Assembly: GCF_001510895.1 (NCBI RefSeq)
Contig: NZ_LPWA01000097.1
Span: 60,737 to 124,736 of the forward strand
Direction: 5' to 3'
DNA: 64,000 nucleotides
Source of the DNA: Mesorhizobium loti
Lineage (GTDB): Bacteria > Pseudomonadota > Alphaproteobacteria > Rhizobiales > Rhizobiaceae
Part shown: piece after piece, positions 26,475-35,416 of the stretch
Numbering within the stretch: position 1 is the first letter of the stretch
Layout of the letters: each line of letters starts with the position of its first letter
The notes under the pieces: generated by a model
What the model saw: the letters and a program-made list of their open reading frames with translations, nothing else
Told to the model about the DNA's origin: nothing
The model's database searches: none
Made by a program: the position numbers and the translations under genes

Positions 26475-27980
26475 ATGGCTGAACAGCAAAAGACCGCAGC
26501 CGCCACCGCCGAGGCGGAAGCAATAGATCTCGGCGAATTCAGCGGACTCCTGGAAAAAGACTTCAAGGTCAAGAAGGACGACAGCGAAAAGCTGCAGCAG
26601 CTGGTGCGCAACCTGGCGCTGGCGGCACAGTCGCGCTCCGAGACCACGACCATCTCGTCCAATGCCATCAAGTCGATCAAGTCGCTGATCGCCGGCATCG
26701 ACAAGATGCTGACGACGCAGGTCAACGAGATCCTGCACGCGCCGGAAGTGCGGGAGATGGAAGGCACCTGGCGCGGCCTCTGGTACCTCGTCAACAACAC
26801 CGAGACGGATACCAAGCTCAAGATCCGGGTGATGAACATCTCCAAGGAGCAACTGGCCGACACGCTCGAAGACTATGAAGGCCAGATGTGGGACCAGAGC
26901 CCGATCTTCAAGAAGGTCTACACGGACGAATATTCGATGCTGGGCGGCGAGCCGATCGGCTGCATCATCGGCGCCTACGAATTCTCGAACCATCCGCGCG
27001 ACGTCGGCCTGCTGCGCAACATCTCGGGCATCTGCGCCTCGGCGCATACGCCCTTCATCGCCGCTGCCTCGCCGCGCCTGTTCCGCATGGACAGCTGGCA
27101 GGAACTGCCCAACCCGCAGGACCTGCAGATGATCGTGAACAACCCGGCCTATGCCTCATGGCAGTCGCTGCGCGAGAGCGAGGACGCCCGCTACATCGGC
27201 CTCACCATGCCGCGAGTGCTGGCGCGCCTGCCCTACGGCACCGAAACCGTTCCGGTGAAGGGATTCACCTTCGAGGAAGAGGTGGGTGGCGACCACAACA
27301 AATATGTCTGGATGAACGCCGCCTTCCCGATGGGGGTCAACATCAACCGCAGCCACAAGCTTTACGGCTGGGGCACGCAGATCCGCGGCGTCGAGAACGG
27401 CGGCACGGTGCTCAACCTGCCGGTGCATGCCTTCCCGACCGACGACGGATCGATCGCGATGAAATGCCCGACGGAGGTTGCCATCGACGACCGGCGCGAG
27501 GCGGAGCTCGCCAAGCTCGGCCTGATGCCGATCCTGCATCGGAAGAACACCGACCTGGCCGCCTTCATCGGCGCCCATTCATTGCAGGACGACGAGACAC
27601 GCGCCGGCCGGCTGGTCGATCCCGACGCGCAGTCGAACGAGCGGCTCTCCGCCAACCTGCCTTATCTTTTCCCGGTGTCCCGTTTCGCGCACTACCTCAA
27701 AGCTATTGCGCGCGACAAGATCGGTTCGTTCAAGGAACGCACCGACATGCAGATCTGGTTGACCGAATGGATCAACCGGTACGTGCTGGCCAATCCAGCC
27801 TTTGCCGACGACAAGGCGCGCGCCAAGCGCCCGCTTGCCGCGGCCGAGGTCCAGGTCGACAGCGTCGAAGGCCGGCCCGGTTACTACAATGCCCGTTTCT
27901 ACCTGCGTCCGCACTACCAGCTGGAAGGCATCAATGCCTCGCTCCGGCTGGTGTCGGAACTGCCGTCAGTGAAGGGCTGA
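26475..27980 (+). CDS. tssC: T6SS sheath protein TssC (VipB)
   Basis: 501 residues. Typical TssC blocks are present: EVREMEGTWRGLWYLVNNTE near residue 93, EPIGCIIGAYEFSNHPRDVG, a long central FEEEVGGDHNKYVWMNAAF and the C-terminal RPGYYNARFYLRPHYQLEG. It is the large subunit of the contractile sheath and carries the ClpV-recognised assembly. It is complete, with no frameshift, unlike tssF downstream. Confidence 0.96.
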   Translation: MAEQQKTAAATAEAEAIDLGEFSGLLEKDFKVKKDDSEKLQQLVRNLALAAQSRSETTTISSNAIKSIKSLIAGIDKMLTTQVNEILHAPEVREMEGTWRGLWYLVNNTETDTKLKIRVMNISKEQLADTLEDYEGQMWDQSPIFKKVYTDEYSMLGGEPIGCIIGAYEFSNHPRDVGLLRNISGICASAHTPFIAAASPRLFRMDSWQELPNPQDLQMIVNNPAYASWQSLRESEDARYIGLTMPRVLARLPYGTETVPVKGFTFEEEVGGDHNKYVWMNAAFPMGVNINRSHKLYGWGTQIRGVENGGTVLNLPVHAFPTDDGSIAMKCPTEVAIDDRREAELAKLGLMPILHRKNTDLAAFIGAHSLQDDETRAGRLVDPDAQSNERLSANLPYLFPVSRFAHYLKAIARDKIGSFKERTDMQIWLTEWINRYVLANPAFADDKARAKRPLAAAEVQVDSVEGRPGYYNARFYLRPHYQLEGINASLRLVSELPSVKG

Positions 27981-28030
27981 AATCGTAAGCAAAGTCATCT
28001 TGTTTCGTTTGAAAGCGGTGGAGAAAGACA

Positions 28031-28486
28031 ATGCCAGTGAAGATCGATGGTTTTTTGAAAGTCCCGGATATCAAGGGCCCCAGCAAGCGTGACGGCCATG
28101 AAGACGAGATCGAAATCCATGGCGTCGACTACAAAATGGTCGCTCCGTACGACCCGAATTCGCTGTCGCGGCGAGGCCGCGTGTCGATGGGAATGATCAA
28201 GTTCACCAAGCACTATGACAAGTCCTCGCCGTACCTGAAGAAGGCGCTGTTCGAAAACAAGGCGCTTGACGAAGTGGTGTTTTCGGCCCGCCGCACCATC
28301 GACGGCGAGACCAGCGACTATCTGGTCGTGACGCTCACCGATGCGTCCGTCATGGAATACGACATGAGGCAAGCGGAGGACGAGGCCGACCTGATCGAGG
28401 AAGACGTCAGCTTCGCCTACAAGAAGATCAAGTTCGTCTACAACAAGGACGACGAGATCGAAATGGATGTCTATGTCGGCAAGTGA
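28031..28486 (+). CDS. hcp: T6SS tube protein Hcp (TssD)
   Basis: 151 residues behind a GAGAAAG ribosome-binding site. The Hcp pattern is present: MPVKIDGFLKVPDIKG, EIHGVDYKM, the RRGRVSMGMIKFTKHYDKSSP strand region, and a C-terminal FAYKKIKFVYNKDDEIEMD. It forms the hexameric inner tube that carries effectors. Placement straight after tssC, with a 50-base gap, gives it its own strong ribosome-binding site, in keeping with high expression. The last 20 bases overlap the start of tssE. Confidence 0.94.
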   Translation: MPVKIDGFLKVPDIKGPSKRDGHEDEIEIHGVDYKMVAPYDPNSLSRRGRVSMGMIKFTKHYDKSSPYLKKALFENKALDEVVFSARRTIDGETSDYLVVTLTDASVMEYDMRQAEDEADLIEEDVSFAYKKIKFVYNKDDEIEMDVYVGK

Positions 28487-29228
28487 GGCCAAACGGCCCG
28501 GCGCGAACAAGGCGCAGCTTGCCGGCAGTTCGCGGGCAAAGCGCGAGGCGGTCCAGCCCTCCCTCTGGGACCGCCTCGTCAACGACCTGCCCGGGCTGAC
28601 GTCGGAGATCGACGGGCTGCGTCGTCTGCTGGAAGAAGAACTCGGCGCCGAACGCGTCGAGGTTCTTCTTGCCGGCAGCGTGCGTGCCATCGATGCCGAT
28701 GCGGAATTGACGCCAGACCAGAAGCGGCGCCTGCAGCGGCTGATCTTCCAGACCGAGCATCGCGTCGAAATCGAAAGCCGCGGCGTGGTGGTGTCGGCGC
28801 GCGTGCTTCGGGAAGCCGTACGGCGCGACATCGAGGCCCTGTTCAACACCGAGCGTTTCGAGTCCGTGCCGATGCTCTCCGATGCCGAGCACGAGCAGCC
28901 CCTGGACGAGCTGCCGCCGCTCGCCGACTTTCCGGAAGTGCGCCGCAGCGTCGTCAATTATGGCGTGCCGTCCTTTTCCGGCCGCTCGTCGCGGGACTTC
29001 GACCGCGATGCGCTGGCGCGTGAGATCCGCTCGGTGCTTGCCACCTTCGAGCCGCGTCTCAAGGAGAGCGCCACGACGGTCAATGTCACCCTCGGCGACA
29101 AGACCGTCGGTCTGAAGATCGAGATCGACGCCGTGCTGATCATGACACCAACGCCGGAACGCATGCGGCTGCGCACCACGATCAACCTCGACAACGGTCT
29201 GGCGCGAACCGAATTCAGGGAGACCTGA
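28467..29228 (+). CDS. tssE: T6SS baseplate protein TssE with N-terminal extension
   Basis: 253 residues. The C-terminal 140 residues are the gp25-like lysozyme-fold domain (VRRSVVNYGVPSFSGRSSRD, then LATFEPRLKES and LTPTPERMRL-type ending). TssE is usually 130-170 residues. Here about 100 extra residues precede it, including an SLWDRLVNDLPG segment typical of TssE starts at about residue 32 followed by an additional helical part (residues 50-130). The insert therefore lies between the canonical TssE opening and the gp25 core. The start overlaps hcp by 20 bases. Confidence 0.85.
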   Translation: MSMSASEAKRPGANKAQLAGSSRAKREAVQPSLWDRLVNDLPGLTSEIDGLRRLLEEELGAERVEVLLAGSVRAIDADAELTPDQKRRLQRLIFQTEHRVEIESRGVVVSARVLREAVRRDIEALFNTERFESVPMLSDAEHEQPLDELPPLADFPEVRRSVVNYGVPSFSGRSSRDFDRDALAREIRSVLATFEPRLKESATTVNVTLGDKTVGLKIEIDAVLIMTPTPERMRLRTTINLDNGLARTEFRET

Positions 29229-29229
29229 G

Positions 29230-31102
29230 ATGGATCGGGTCTTCGTGGAATACTACGAAGAGGAACTGACCCATATCCGCGCGCTGGCCGCGGAATTCGC
29301 CGACATGCACCCCGCCGTTGCCCGCAATCTTTCCCTCGACACCGTCCCCTGTCCCGACCCCTATGTCGAACGGCTGCTCGACGGCGTGGCCTTCCTTGCC
29401 GCGCGCACGCGGCTGAAGGTCGATGCGGAGCGCTCGCGCTTCTCGCGCGCCGTGCTCGACGTGCTTTATCCGGACCTGGTCACGCCGGCTCCGGCGACGG
29501 CGATGGCCGTTCTGAAACCCGGCCAGCAGGTGCAGGCGATGATCGCCGGCCACACCGTCGGGCGCGGCACGCGACTGGTCTCCGGTCTGCATCCGGGTCT
29601 TTCGACGCGCTCAACCTTCACCACCGCGCAAGAGATCACGCTGTGGCCGATCGCGATCACCTCGGTCAGCTATTTCCAGGATCGCAGCGCCTTGGCTGCC
29701 GCCGGCATCGCGCCGATCGGCGGTGTGCGCGGCGAAGCGGCCTTTCGCATCGCCCTCGCCCGGACCGGAAAAGGCAAGCTCAGCGAATTGTCGCTCGACC
29801 GCCTCGACCTCTATTTCGCCGGACGCACCAAGCGCCGCTCATCTTCGACGCGATCTTCGGCGCCTGCTCGGCGGTCGCGCGCGGGCCGAAGGCAAGACCA
29901 ATCCGCTCTCGGCTCTGCCCGAGCCCGAAATGGTCGGCATCCGCGACGACGAGGCATTGATGCCGCGCACCCGCCCCACCTTCGAGGGCTACCGGCTGCT
30001 GCGCGAATATTTCATCATTCCCGAACGCTTCCACTATGTGCGGGTCACGGGCCTGCAGCAGGTGGTGCGCAAGTGCGATGCGGGAATAGAGATCATCTTC
30101 CTGTTCCGACGCCCGGTGCCGGAGCTCGCCGATGTGACGCCGGCCGATTTCGAGCTTTTCGTGACGCCGCTCATCAATCTCTTCGAGCGGGAATGCAACG
30201 TCATCGAGATCGATCCGCGCAGGACGCGGCAGGTGGTGCATGCCGACCGCACGCGGGCTCGGGACTTCGAGATTTTTCGCGTCACCCGGGTCGAGGACGC
30301 CGACGCCGAGGGCAGCGAGGCGCAAATTCCAGAGCTGTTCAGCCTCGGACAGAACCGCGGCAGCGGCTGGGTCTACTCGACCGAGCGGCGCCCGCGCCGA
30401 GCCACCGAAGACGAGCGGCGCGACGGCCTGACCCGCACCTCCTATACGGGTGACGACGTTTTCCTCGCGGTCTCACGCCCGGCGGGCAGCCCGGCAAACC
30501 GGCCACTCAAGCGCCTCGACGTGATGGCGCTCTGCACCAACCGCGACCTGCCGATCCTGGACGACACGCCGACGCTGACGCTGGAGACGGCCGACCCGGT
30601 CGAAGCGGTCAGGCTGCTCGGCGCATTGCGGCCGCCGCAGCCGGCGATCCCGGCGTCAATGCCTGCGGGCGCCGAAGGCGAATCCCGCGCCGACAATCTC
30701 GCCTGGCGGCTGGTGGCGCAGCTCTCGCTCAACTTCCTCAGCCTCGCCAAGGAAGGTCGTGGCGTCGATCCGCTGCATGCGCTGCTCGACCTCTATGCCG
30801 ACCGCGGCGATCCGAGCCTTGCCCGCAACGTGCATTCGATCACGCGCATCGACTCGCGCCCGGTCATCGAGCGGCTCAAGATCGACGGCCCGATGTGCTT
30901 CGGGCGGGGCACGGAGGTGACGCTGCATGTCGACCAGTCGGTGCTGGCGGGGCAAAGCACGCTGCTGCTTTCGGCCCTGCTTGCGCGGCTGTTTGCCCGC
31001 CATGCCGGAATAAACGGCTTCGTGCGGACGCGTACGCGGCTGCTGCAGAAGCAGGAGGATGTGCCATGGCCGATGACGCCAGGCAATCGCTACCTGATCT
31101 AG
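29230..31102 (+). pseudogene. tssF: T6SS baseplate protein TssF, interrupted by two single-base frameshifts
   Basis: The reading frame opens at 29230 (VFVEYYEEELTHIRALAAEFA, a classic TssF start). It continues to about 29832, must shift to a second frame for APLIFDAIFGACSAVARG, and near 29885 must shift again to reach the frame that runs from NPLSALPEPEMVGIRDDEA through FEGYRLLREYFIIPERF to the end at 31102. Both shifts are explained by loss of one G: AAGCGCCG for AAGGCGCCG, and CGGGCCG for CGGGGCCG. With both restored the product is about 624 residues, the normal TssF length. Either the assembly has homopolymer errors or the gene is dead. It overlaps tssG by 37 bases. Confidence 0.85.
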
Positions 31103-32130
31103 CGAAGCCTGCCCCAAGCGAAGCCGCTCTCTCGGAAGGCTTCGACTTCTTCGAGCTGCTGCGTCGTCTGGAGCAGAGGGGCGGACTGTTCGGCTATTCA
31201 GGCCAGGCCAATCGCGAACCGGCGCGACTCGGCCAGCATGTGCGCTTGAGCTTTTCGGCCAGGGACGTGGTCAAATTCCAGGAGGCGGGCGAAAAGGCTC
31301 CGGCGCGGATCACCGTCGCCAATCTCGGACTGCTGGGGCCCGAAGGACCGATGCCGCTGCATCTGACGCGCTGGGTGCTCGACCGGCTGTCGCAGCGCTG
31401 GTTCACCGGCGCCGATGCCGAGCAGACCAGCGACACGACCTTCGTCGACTTCGTCAACATCCTCCAGCACCGGATGATCGCGCTTTACTACCGCGCCTGG
31501 GCCGACGCGCATCCGGCGGTGCAGGTCGAACGTTCCGTCGGCGGGCGCGTCCGCGCCATGCTGGAAGCGATGGCGGGGATCGGCCTTCCCGGAACCCAGG
31601 ATCCCGAGCTCGACACGGTGCGGTTGCGCCAAGCCGGATCGCTGGCCAACCAGGTCGACGGCGCGGAGCGGCTGACGCTGTTCCTTGCCACCGCCTTCAA
31701 GGTTCCGGTGCAGATCAAGGAATTCGTCGCCGCCTGGATTACCATACCGGCGGCACTGCAGAGCCGCATCGGCAAGGCCTATGCGGCGCTCGGACGCGGC
31801 GCCACGATCGGCCCGCGCGTCTTCAGCCGCCAGAGCCGGATCGAATTGCGCGTCGGCCCGCTCAGCCTCGACGACTTCAAGGCATTCCTGCCCGGCGAGC
31901 GTCGCCTTGCCCTGTTCAAGAAAGCGGTGCGCGACATGATCGGGGAGGCGCTCGACGTCGATTTGCGCATCGTGCTTGCGCGCGACGCCGTGCCGCCGCC
32001 GAAGATCGGAACCGTCCAGCTCGGCCGAACGTCCTGGCTTGCGCGCCCCGCCGAGAAGGGAGACGCCGACGACCTCAGGCTGCGCACGATCGTCGGCTGG
32101 CGGCCGGAACTGGCGGAGGTGGCGGCATGA
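31066..32130 (+). CDS. tssG: T6SS baseplate protein TssG
   Basis: 354 residues from the ATG at 31066, inside the end of tssF. It has typical TssG blocks: a DFFELLRRLEQRGG opening near residue 28, LGLLGPEGPMPLHLT near 88, DFVNILQHRMIALYYRAW near 128 and a late GERRLALFKKAVRDMIGEAL. It forms the wedge of the baseplate with TssF and TssE and recruits TssK. Its stop overlaps the next ATG (ATGA). The gene is intact although its partner tssF is frameshifted. Confidence 0.93.
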   Translation: MADDARQSLPDLAKPAPSEAALSEGFDFFELLRRLEQRGGLFGYSGQANREPARLGQHVRLSFSARDVVKFQEAGEKAPARITVANLGLLGPEGPMPLHLTRWVLDRLSQRWFTGADAEQTSDTTFVDFVNILQHRMIALYYRAWADAHPAVQVERSVGGRVRAMLEAMAGIGLPGTQDPELDTVRLRQAGSLANQVDGAERLTLFLATAFKVPVQIKEFVAAWITIPAALQSRIGKAYAALGRGATIGPRVFSRQSRIELRVGPLSLDDFKAFLPGERRLALFKKAVRDMIGEALDVDLRIVLARDAVPPPKIGTVQLGRTSWLARPAEKGDADDLRLRTIVGWRPELAEVAA

Positions 32131-33584
32131 GCCTGCTGCTGACGCTGGAACAAGGGCCACGCTCCCAGGTGGTCAGGCAGACCCGGCTGGACGAGGGCGA
32201 GCTGGTGATCGGCCGCAGCGCCGATGCCGGCTGGCAGATCGACGATCCGGACATGTTCGTCTCGCGCGCGCATTGCAAAATCAGCGGCGGCCGCGACGGC
32301 TATTTCGTCACCGACACGTCGAGCAGCGGGCTGTTCATCGACAATTCCGACAGCCCGCTCGGCGCCGGCAGGTCGACGCGGCTGCAAAGCGGCATGCGGC
32401 TGCGGTTGGGCGACTACGTGCTTTATGTCGAAGTCCAGTCCAAAGCCAGCCAGACGTCGGTCGGTCAGGCGCCAGCAGCCAACCATTCCACGCCTCAATG
32501 GTCATCGCCGGAAGCGCGAACGCCGCCCAGCATCGGCGGCGACGATTTCTTCTCGGCCAAGGTAGAGGAAGAGCCGCGGCGGCCGCGTCCAGCCGACCTG
32601 CCGGACCCATTCGAGCAGCCGGTGCCCGGCGCCTATGACCGCGCCTCGAACCAGCGCAGCTCGCCCGCTTTCGACGACCCGTTCAGCCTGGACCCGGTGG
32701 CGACACCTCAATCTCACGACGACGTCGCACCTGGCCGGTCGGACGCGTTCGGCTTCGGCGACATGCCGTCGCGCAGCGATACGGCTGAGCCCGCGGCGAA
32801 ACCATCCAGCTTCGAAGACGATTTCAGCTTCGGTCCGGCCGCGACACCTGCTTCCACCAACGATGCCCAACCGGCCGGTCGCGGCGAGCAGCCGGCCGAA
32901 AAGCCGCAGGCCGCTCGTCCTTGGGATATGCCGAGCCAAGCGGTCGAGCCTCCTCATCAGCCGCGCTCCGCTCCTCTCCCCAAGCCATCCCGCCCCGCGC
33001 AGCCTGCGCCGAGCGACATGGCGCTACGGGCCGCGTTCCTGCGCGGCATAGGTGTCGAGGAAGCCGATTTCCCCGGGCGCGACGCCGTCGCCGAAATGGA
33101 GAAATTCGGGCGCGAATACCGACTGATGCTCGATGGCCTGATGCAGCTTCTGCGCAAGCGCGCCGAGGAAAAGGGCAGCGCACGCGTCGCCCAAACGATG
33201 GTCGGGGCGTCGGAAGTCAATCCGCTCAAATTCCTGCCGACGGTCGAGGACGTCATCGTCACCATCATCTCCGAGCGCAGCCCCGGCTTTCTCTCCGGCG
33301 AGGCGGCGATCTCCGATGCGGTGAAGGATCTCGCGCAGCACCATGTGCGCGCCTGGCGCGGCGTGCAGGCGGCGCTGCGGCGCATGATCGACCGCTTCGA
33401 TCCGGCGGCGATCGAGGAAGAACTCAAATCCAATTCCGCGATCGGCAACCTGCTTTCAGGCGGGCGAAACGCCAAGCTGTGGGAGCTTTACCAGAAACGC
33501 CATCGCGACATCGCCCAAAGCGCGGAATCGAGCTTCCTGGGCGAGATCGGCGCGGACTTCAGGGATGCTTACGAAGAGGAGTAG
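32127..33584 (+). CDS. tagH: FHA-domain T6SS protein TagH/Fha, copy 1
   Basis: 485 residues. An N-terminal FHA domain (about 1-105; GRSADAGWQIDD, SRAHCKI, SSSGLFIDN) should read phosphothreonine marks. A disordered linker rich in Pro, Asp and Ser follows (about 110-290). The C-terminal T6SS-specific FHA partner domain (about 290-485) carries ASEVNPLKFLPTVED. It fits a role in linking the kinase/phosphatase pair encoded at 55546-58919 to the membrane complex. A second, shorter FHA protein is encoded at 49031-50119 with the same domain order. Confidence 0.9.
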   Translation: MSLLLTLEQGPRSQVVRQTRLDEGELVIGRSADAGWQIDDPDMFVSRAHCKISGGRDGYFVTDTSSSGLFIDNSDSPLGAGRSTRLQSGMRLRLGDYVLYVEVQSKASQTSVGQAPAANHSTPQWSSPEARTPPSIGGDDFFSAKVEEEPRRPRPADLPDPFEQPVPGAYDRASNQRSSPAFDDPFSLDPVATPQSHDDVAPGRSDAFGFGDMPSRSDTAEPAAKPSSFEDDFSFGPAATPASTNDAQPAGRGEQPAEKPQAARPWDMPSQAVEPPHQPRSAPLPKPSRPAQPAPSDMALRAAFLRGIGVEEADFPGRDAVAEMEKFGREYRLMLDGLMQLLRKRAEEKGSARVAQTMVGASEVNPLKFLPTVEDVIVTIISERSPGFLSGEAAISDAVKDLAQHHVRAWRGVQAALRRMIDRFDPAAIEEELKSNSAIGNLLSGGRNAKLWELYQKRHRDIAQSAESSFLGEIGADFRDAYEEE

Positions 33585-33587
33585 GAC

Positions 33588-34040
33588 ATGATCGATCGAC
33601 GCGAATTCATCGTTGCCCTCGGCGCGACGGGGCTGCTTGCGGCTTGCCAGAGCGGCCCGCCGAAACCATCGGTCATCTCGGTCAATGTGACCGGTGGCGC
33701 CGGCATGAATCCCGGACCGGGCGGCGGCGATCGGCCGGTGACCGTGCTGGTGATGCGGCTTGCCAGCACCGGCAAGTTCAATTCGGCCGACTATTTCGCG
33801 CTGCAGGGCGATGCGGGGTCCGCGCTTGGCGCCGATCTCATCGGATCCGATACCATCTCCGTCGCGCCGGGCAAGACAGCGGCAAAGACCATCACGGTCG
33901 AGCCGAACGCGACGGCGCTGGGTTTCGTCGCGCTCATCCGCGAGCCCGGCGGACGCAATTGGCGCACGACCAAGTCGGTATCGGCGGGGTCGAAATTCAC
34001 CATCAACGTCAGCCTCGGCAAGGGCGGTATTTCCGCCTGA
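33588..34040 (+). CDS. tssJ: T6SS outer-membrane lipoprotein TssJ
   Basis: 150 residues with a lipoprotein signal: MIDRREFIVALGATGLLAAC, lipobox LAAC with Cys20. The RRE-F sequence before the hydrophobic core resembles a Tat lipoprotein signal. The mature part is a small beta-sandwich (VISVNVTGGAGMNPGP, PVTVLVMRL, FNSADYFAL) of the TssJ type. It tethers TssM to the outer membrane. Only one tssJ is present, although there are two tssM genes. It lies 3 bases after fha and 37 bases before tssK. Confidence 0.9.
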   Translation: MIDRREFIVALGATGLLAACQSGPPKPSVISVNVTGGAGMNPGPGGGDRPVTVLVMRLASTGKFNSADYFALQGDAGSALGADLIGSDTISVAPGKTAAKTITVEPNATALGFVALIREPGGRNWRTTKSVSAGSKFTINVSLGKGGISA

Positions 34041-34077
34041 CGGCGAGACAACAGGTGGCAGTGCAGAGAGTAACGGC

Positions 34078-35412
34078 ATGAGCGACGCAAACAGGGTGCT
34101 GTGGTCCGAGGGGCTCTTCTTGAGGACCCAGCATTTCCAGCAGCAGGACCGGTTCTTCGAGGCGATGGTGCGCGGCGCCTTGCAGGCCGGGCAGCTCCAT
34201 ACGTTCGGCTTCCAACAGCTGACGCTCGACCAGTCGCTGCTCGACGCCGGCCAGGTATCGATCGTGTCGGCGCGGGGCATCTTTCCCGACGGCACACCCT
34301 TTGCCATCCCGGAAACCATGGATGCGCCGAAGCCGTTGCCGGTCACGGCCGACACCGGCGCCGGCTCGGTGCTGGTTGCCCTGCCGCTCGAGCCGCCCGG
34401 CGGCGTCGGTTTCGACCCGGCGCATGCCGCGTCGACCGGCGCGCGCTATCACGGCAAGATCGTTTCGGTGCGCGACGCCGTCCAGGGGGGGGCCGATCCG
34501 GAAGAGATCGAGATCGCCCGGCCGCAGGCAGTGCTGCTTGCGCCGGGCAAATCGGTCGGCGGCTACACCGCGTTGCCGATCGCCGACATCAAGGGTGTTC
34601 GCGCCGACGGCGGCGTCTCGCTAGACGAGAGCTTCCTGCCGCCGACGCTGATCACCGGCGCGGTCGCCTGGTACCGGCAATTGCTGCAGGAAGTCGTCAC
34701 CGGCCTCGACCAGATCGCCGAGGCGCATGGCAAGATGGTGATGGGCGGACCCGGCCGCAGCGTCGAGGACCTGTTGATGCTCCACCTCGCCAATGCGGCC
34801 AAGCCGCGGCTTGCGCATATGCTGGCGCAGGACGTCTTCCATCCGGCCGAGCTTTACCTCGAGCTTGCCGGCCTCGCTGGCGAAATGGCGACCTACGGTT
34901 CCAGCTCACGCCGGCTCGGCGAACTGCCGGCCTATGACCACATGGCGCCCGGCCCGGCCTATATGGCGCTGGCGGATGCTCTGCGCTCGCTGATCCTCAG
35001 CCTGCGCTATATCGAGCCGAAATCGCGCGCGCTGCCGGTCATGCGGCATGCGACCAATGTCTGGAAGGTGCGCATCGACAATCCGAAGCTTTTGGTCGCC
35101 AGCCGCATCGTCATCCGCGTCGGATCGGAATTGTCCGAAGATGCGTTGCGCAAAATCTTCGTCAACCAGGCGACCGTCGGTGCCGCCGACCAATTCGAGG
35201 GCCTGTGGAAGTCGCGCCTGCCCGGCATTCCGCTGAAGCCGCTCCATTCGCAGCCGCGCGAAATCCCGTATGACGGCGACCGGCTGTGCCTGGAGCTGGA
35301 CCAGAAGAGCGAGCATTGGGCCTCGCTGCTCGACGCCCCCGGCTTCGTCATCGGCGTTTCCGGTGTCCTGCCGAGCGAGCCGCAGGTCGACTGCTATTCG
35401 GTGAACAGGTGA
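34078..35412 (+). CDS. tssK: T6SS baseplate-membrane connector TssK
   Basis: 444 residues from the ATG at 34078. The family opening is clear (RVLWSEGLFLRTQHFQQQDRF), and the long C-terminal half carries MLMLHLANAAKPRLAHML-type helices and ends in the receptor-like domain. TssK links the baseplate to TssL/TssM. It is a single copy, so it would have to serve both inner-membrane sets. The C-terminal 100 residues (PLHSQPREIPYDGDRLCLELDQ) match TssK well. Confidence 0.93.
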   Translation: MSDANRVLWSEGLFLRTQHFQQQDRFFEAMVRGALQAGQLHTFGFQQLTLDQSLLDAGQVSIVSARGIFPDGTPFAIPETMDAPKPLPVTADTGAGSVLVALPLEPPGGVGFDPAHAASTGARYHGKIVSVRDAVQGGADPEEIEIARPQAVLLAPGKSVGGYTALPIADIKGVRADGGVSLDESFLPPTLITGAVAWYRQLLQEVVTGLDQIAEAHGKMVMGGPGRSVEDLLMLHLANAAKPRLAHMLAQDVFHPAELYLELAGLAGEMATYGSSSRRLGELPAYDHMAPGPAYMALADALRSLILSLRYIEPKSRALPVMRHATNVWKVRIDNPKLLVASRIVIRVGSELSEDALRKIFVNQATVGAADQFEGLWKSRLPGIPLKPLHSQPREIPYDGDRLCLELDQKSEHWASLLDAPGFVIGVSGVLPSEPQVDCYSVNR

Positions 35413-35416
35413 GGCC

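Noticed and set aside
29826..29890. Programmed ribosomal frameshifting in tssF
   Set aside because: Two shifts in a row would be needed, no slippery heptamer or following pseudoknot is evident, and each shift is simply explained by one missing G.
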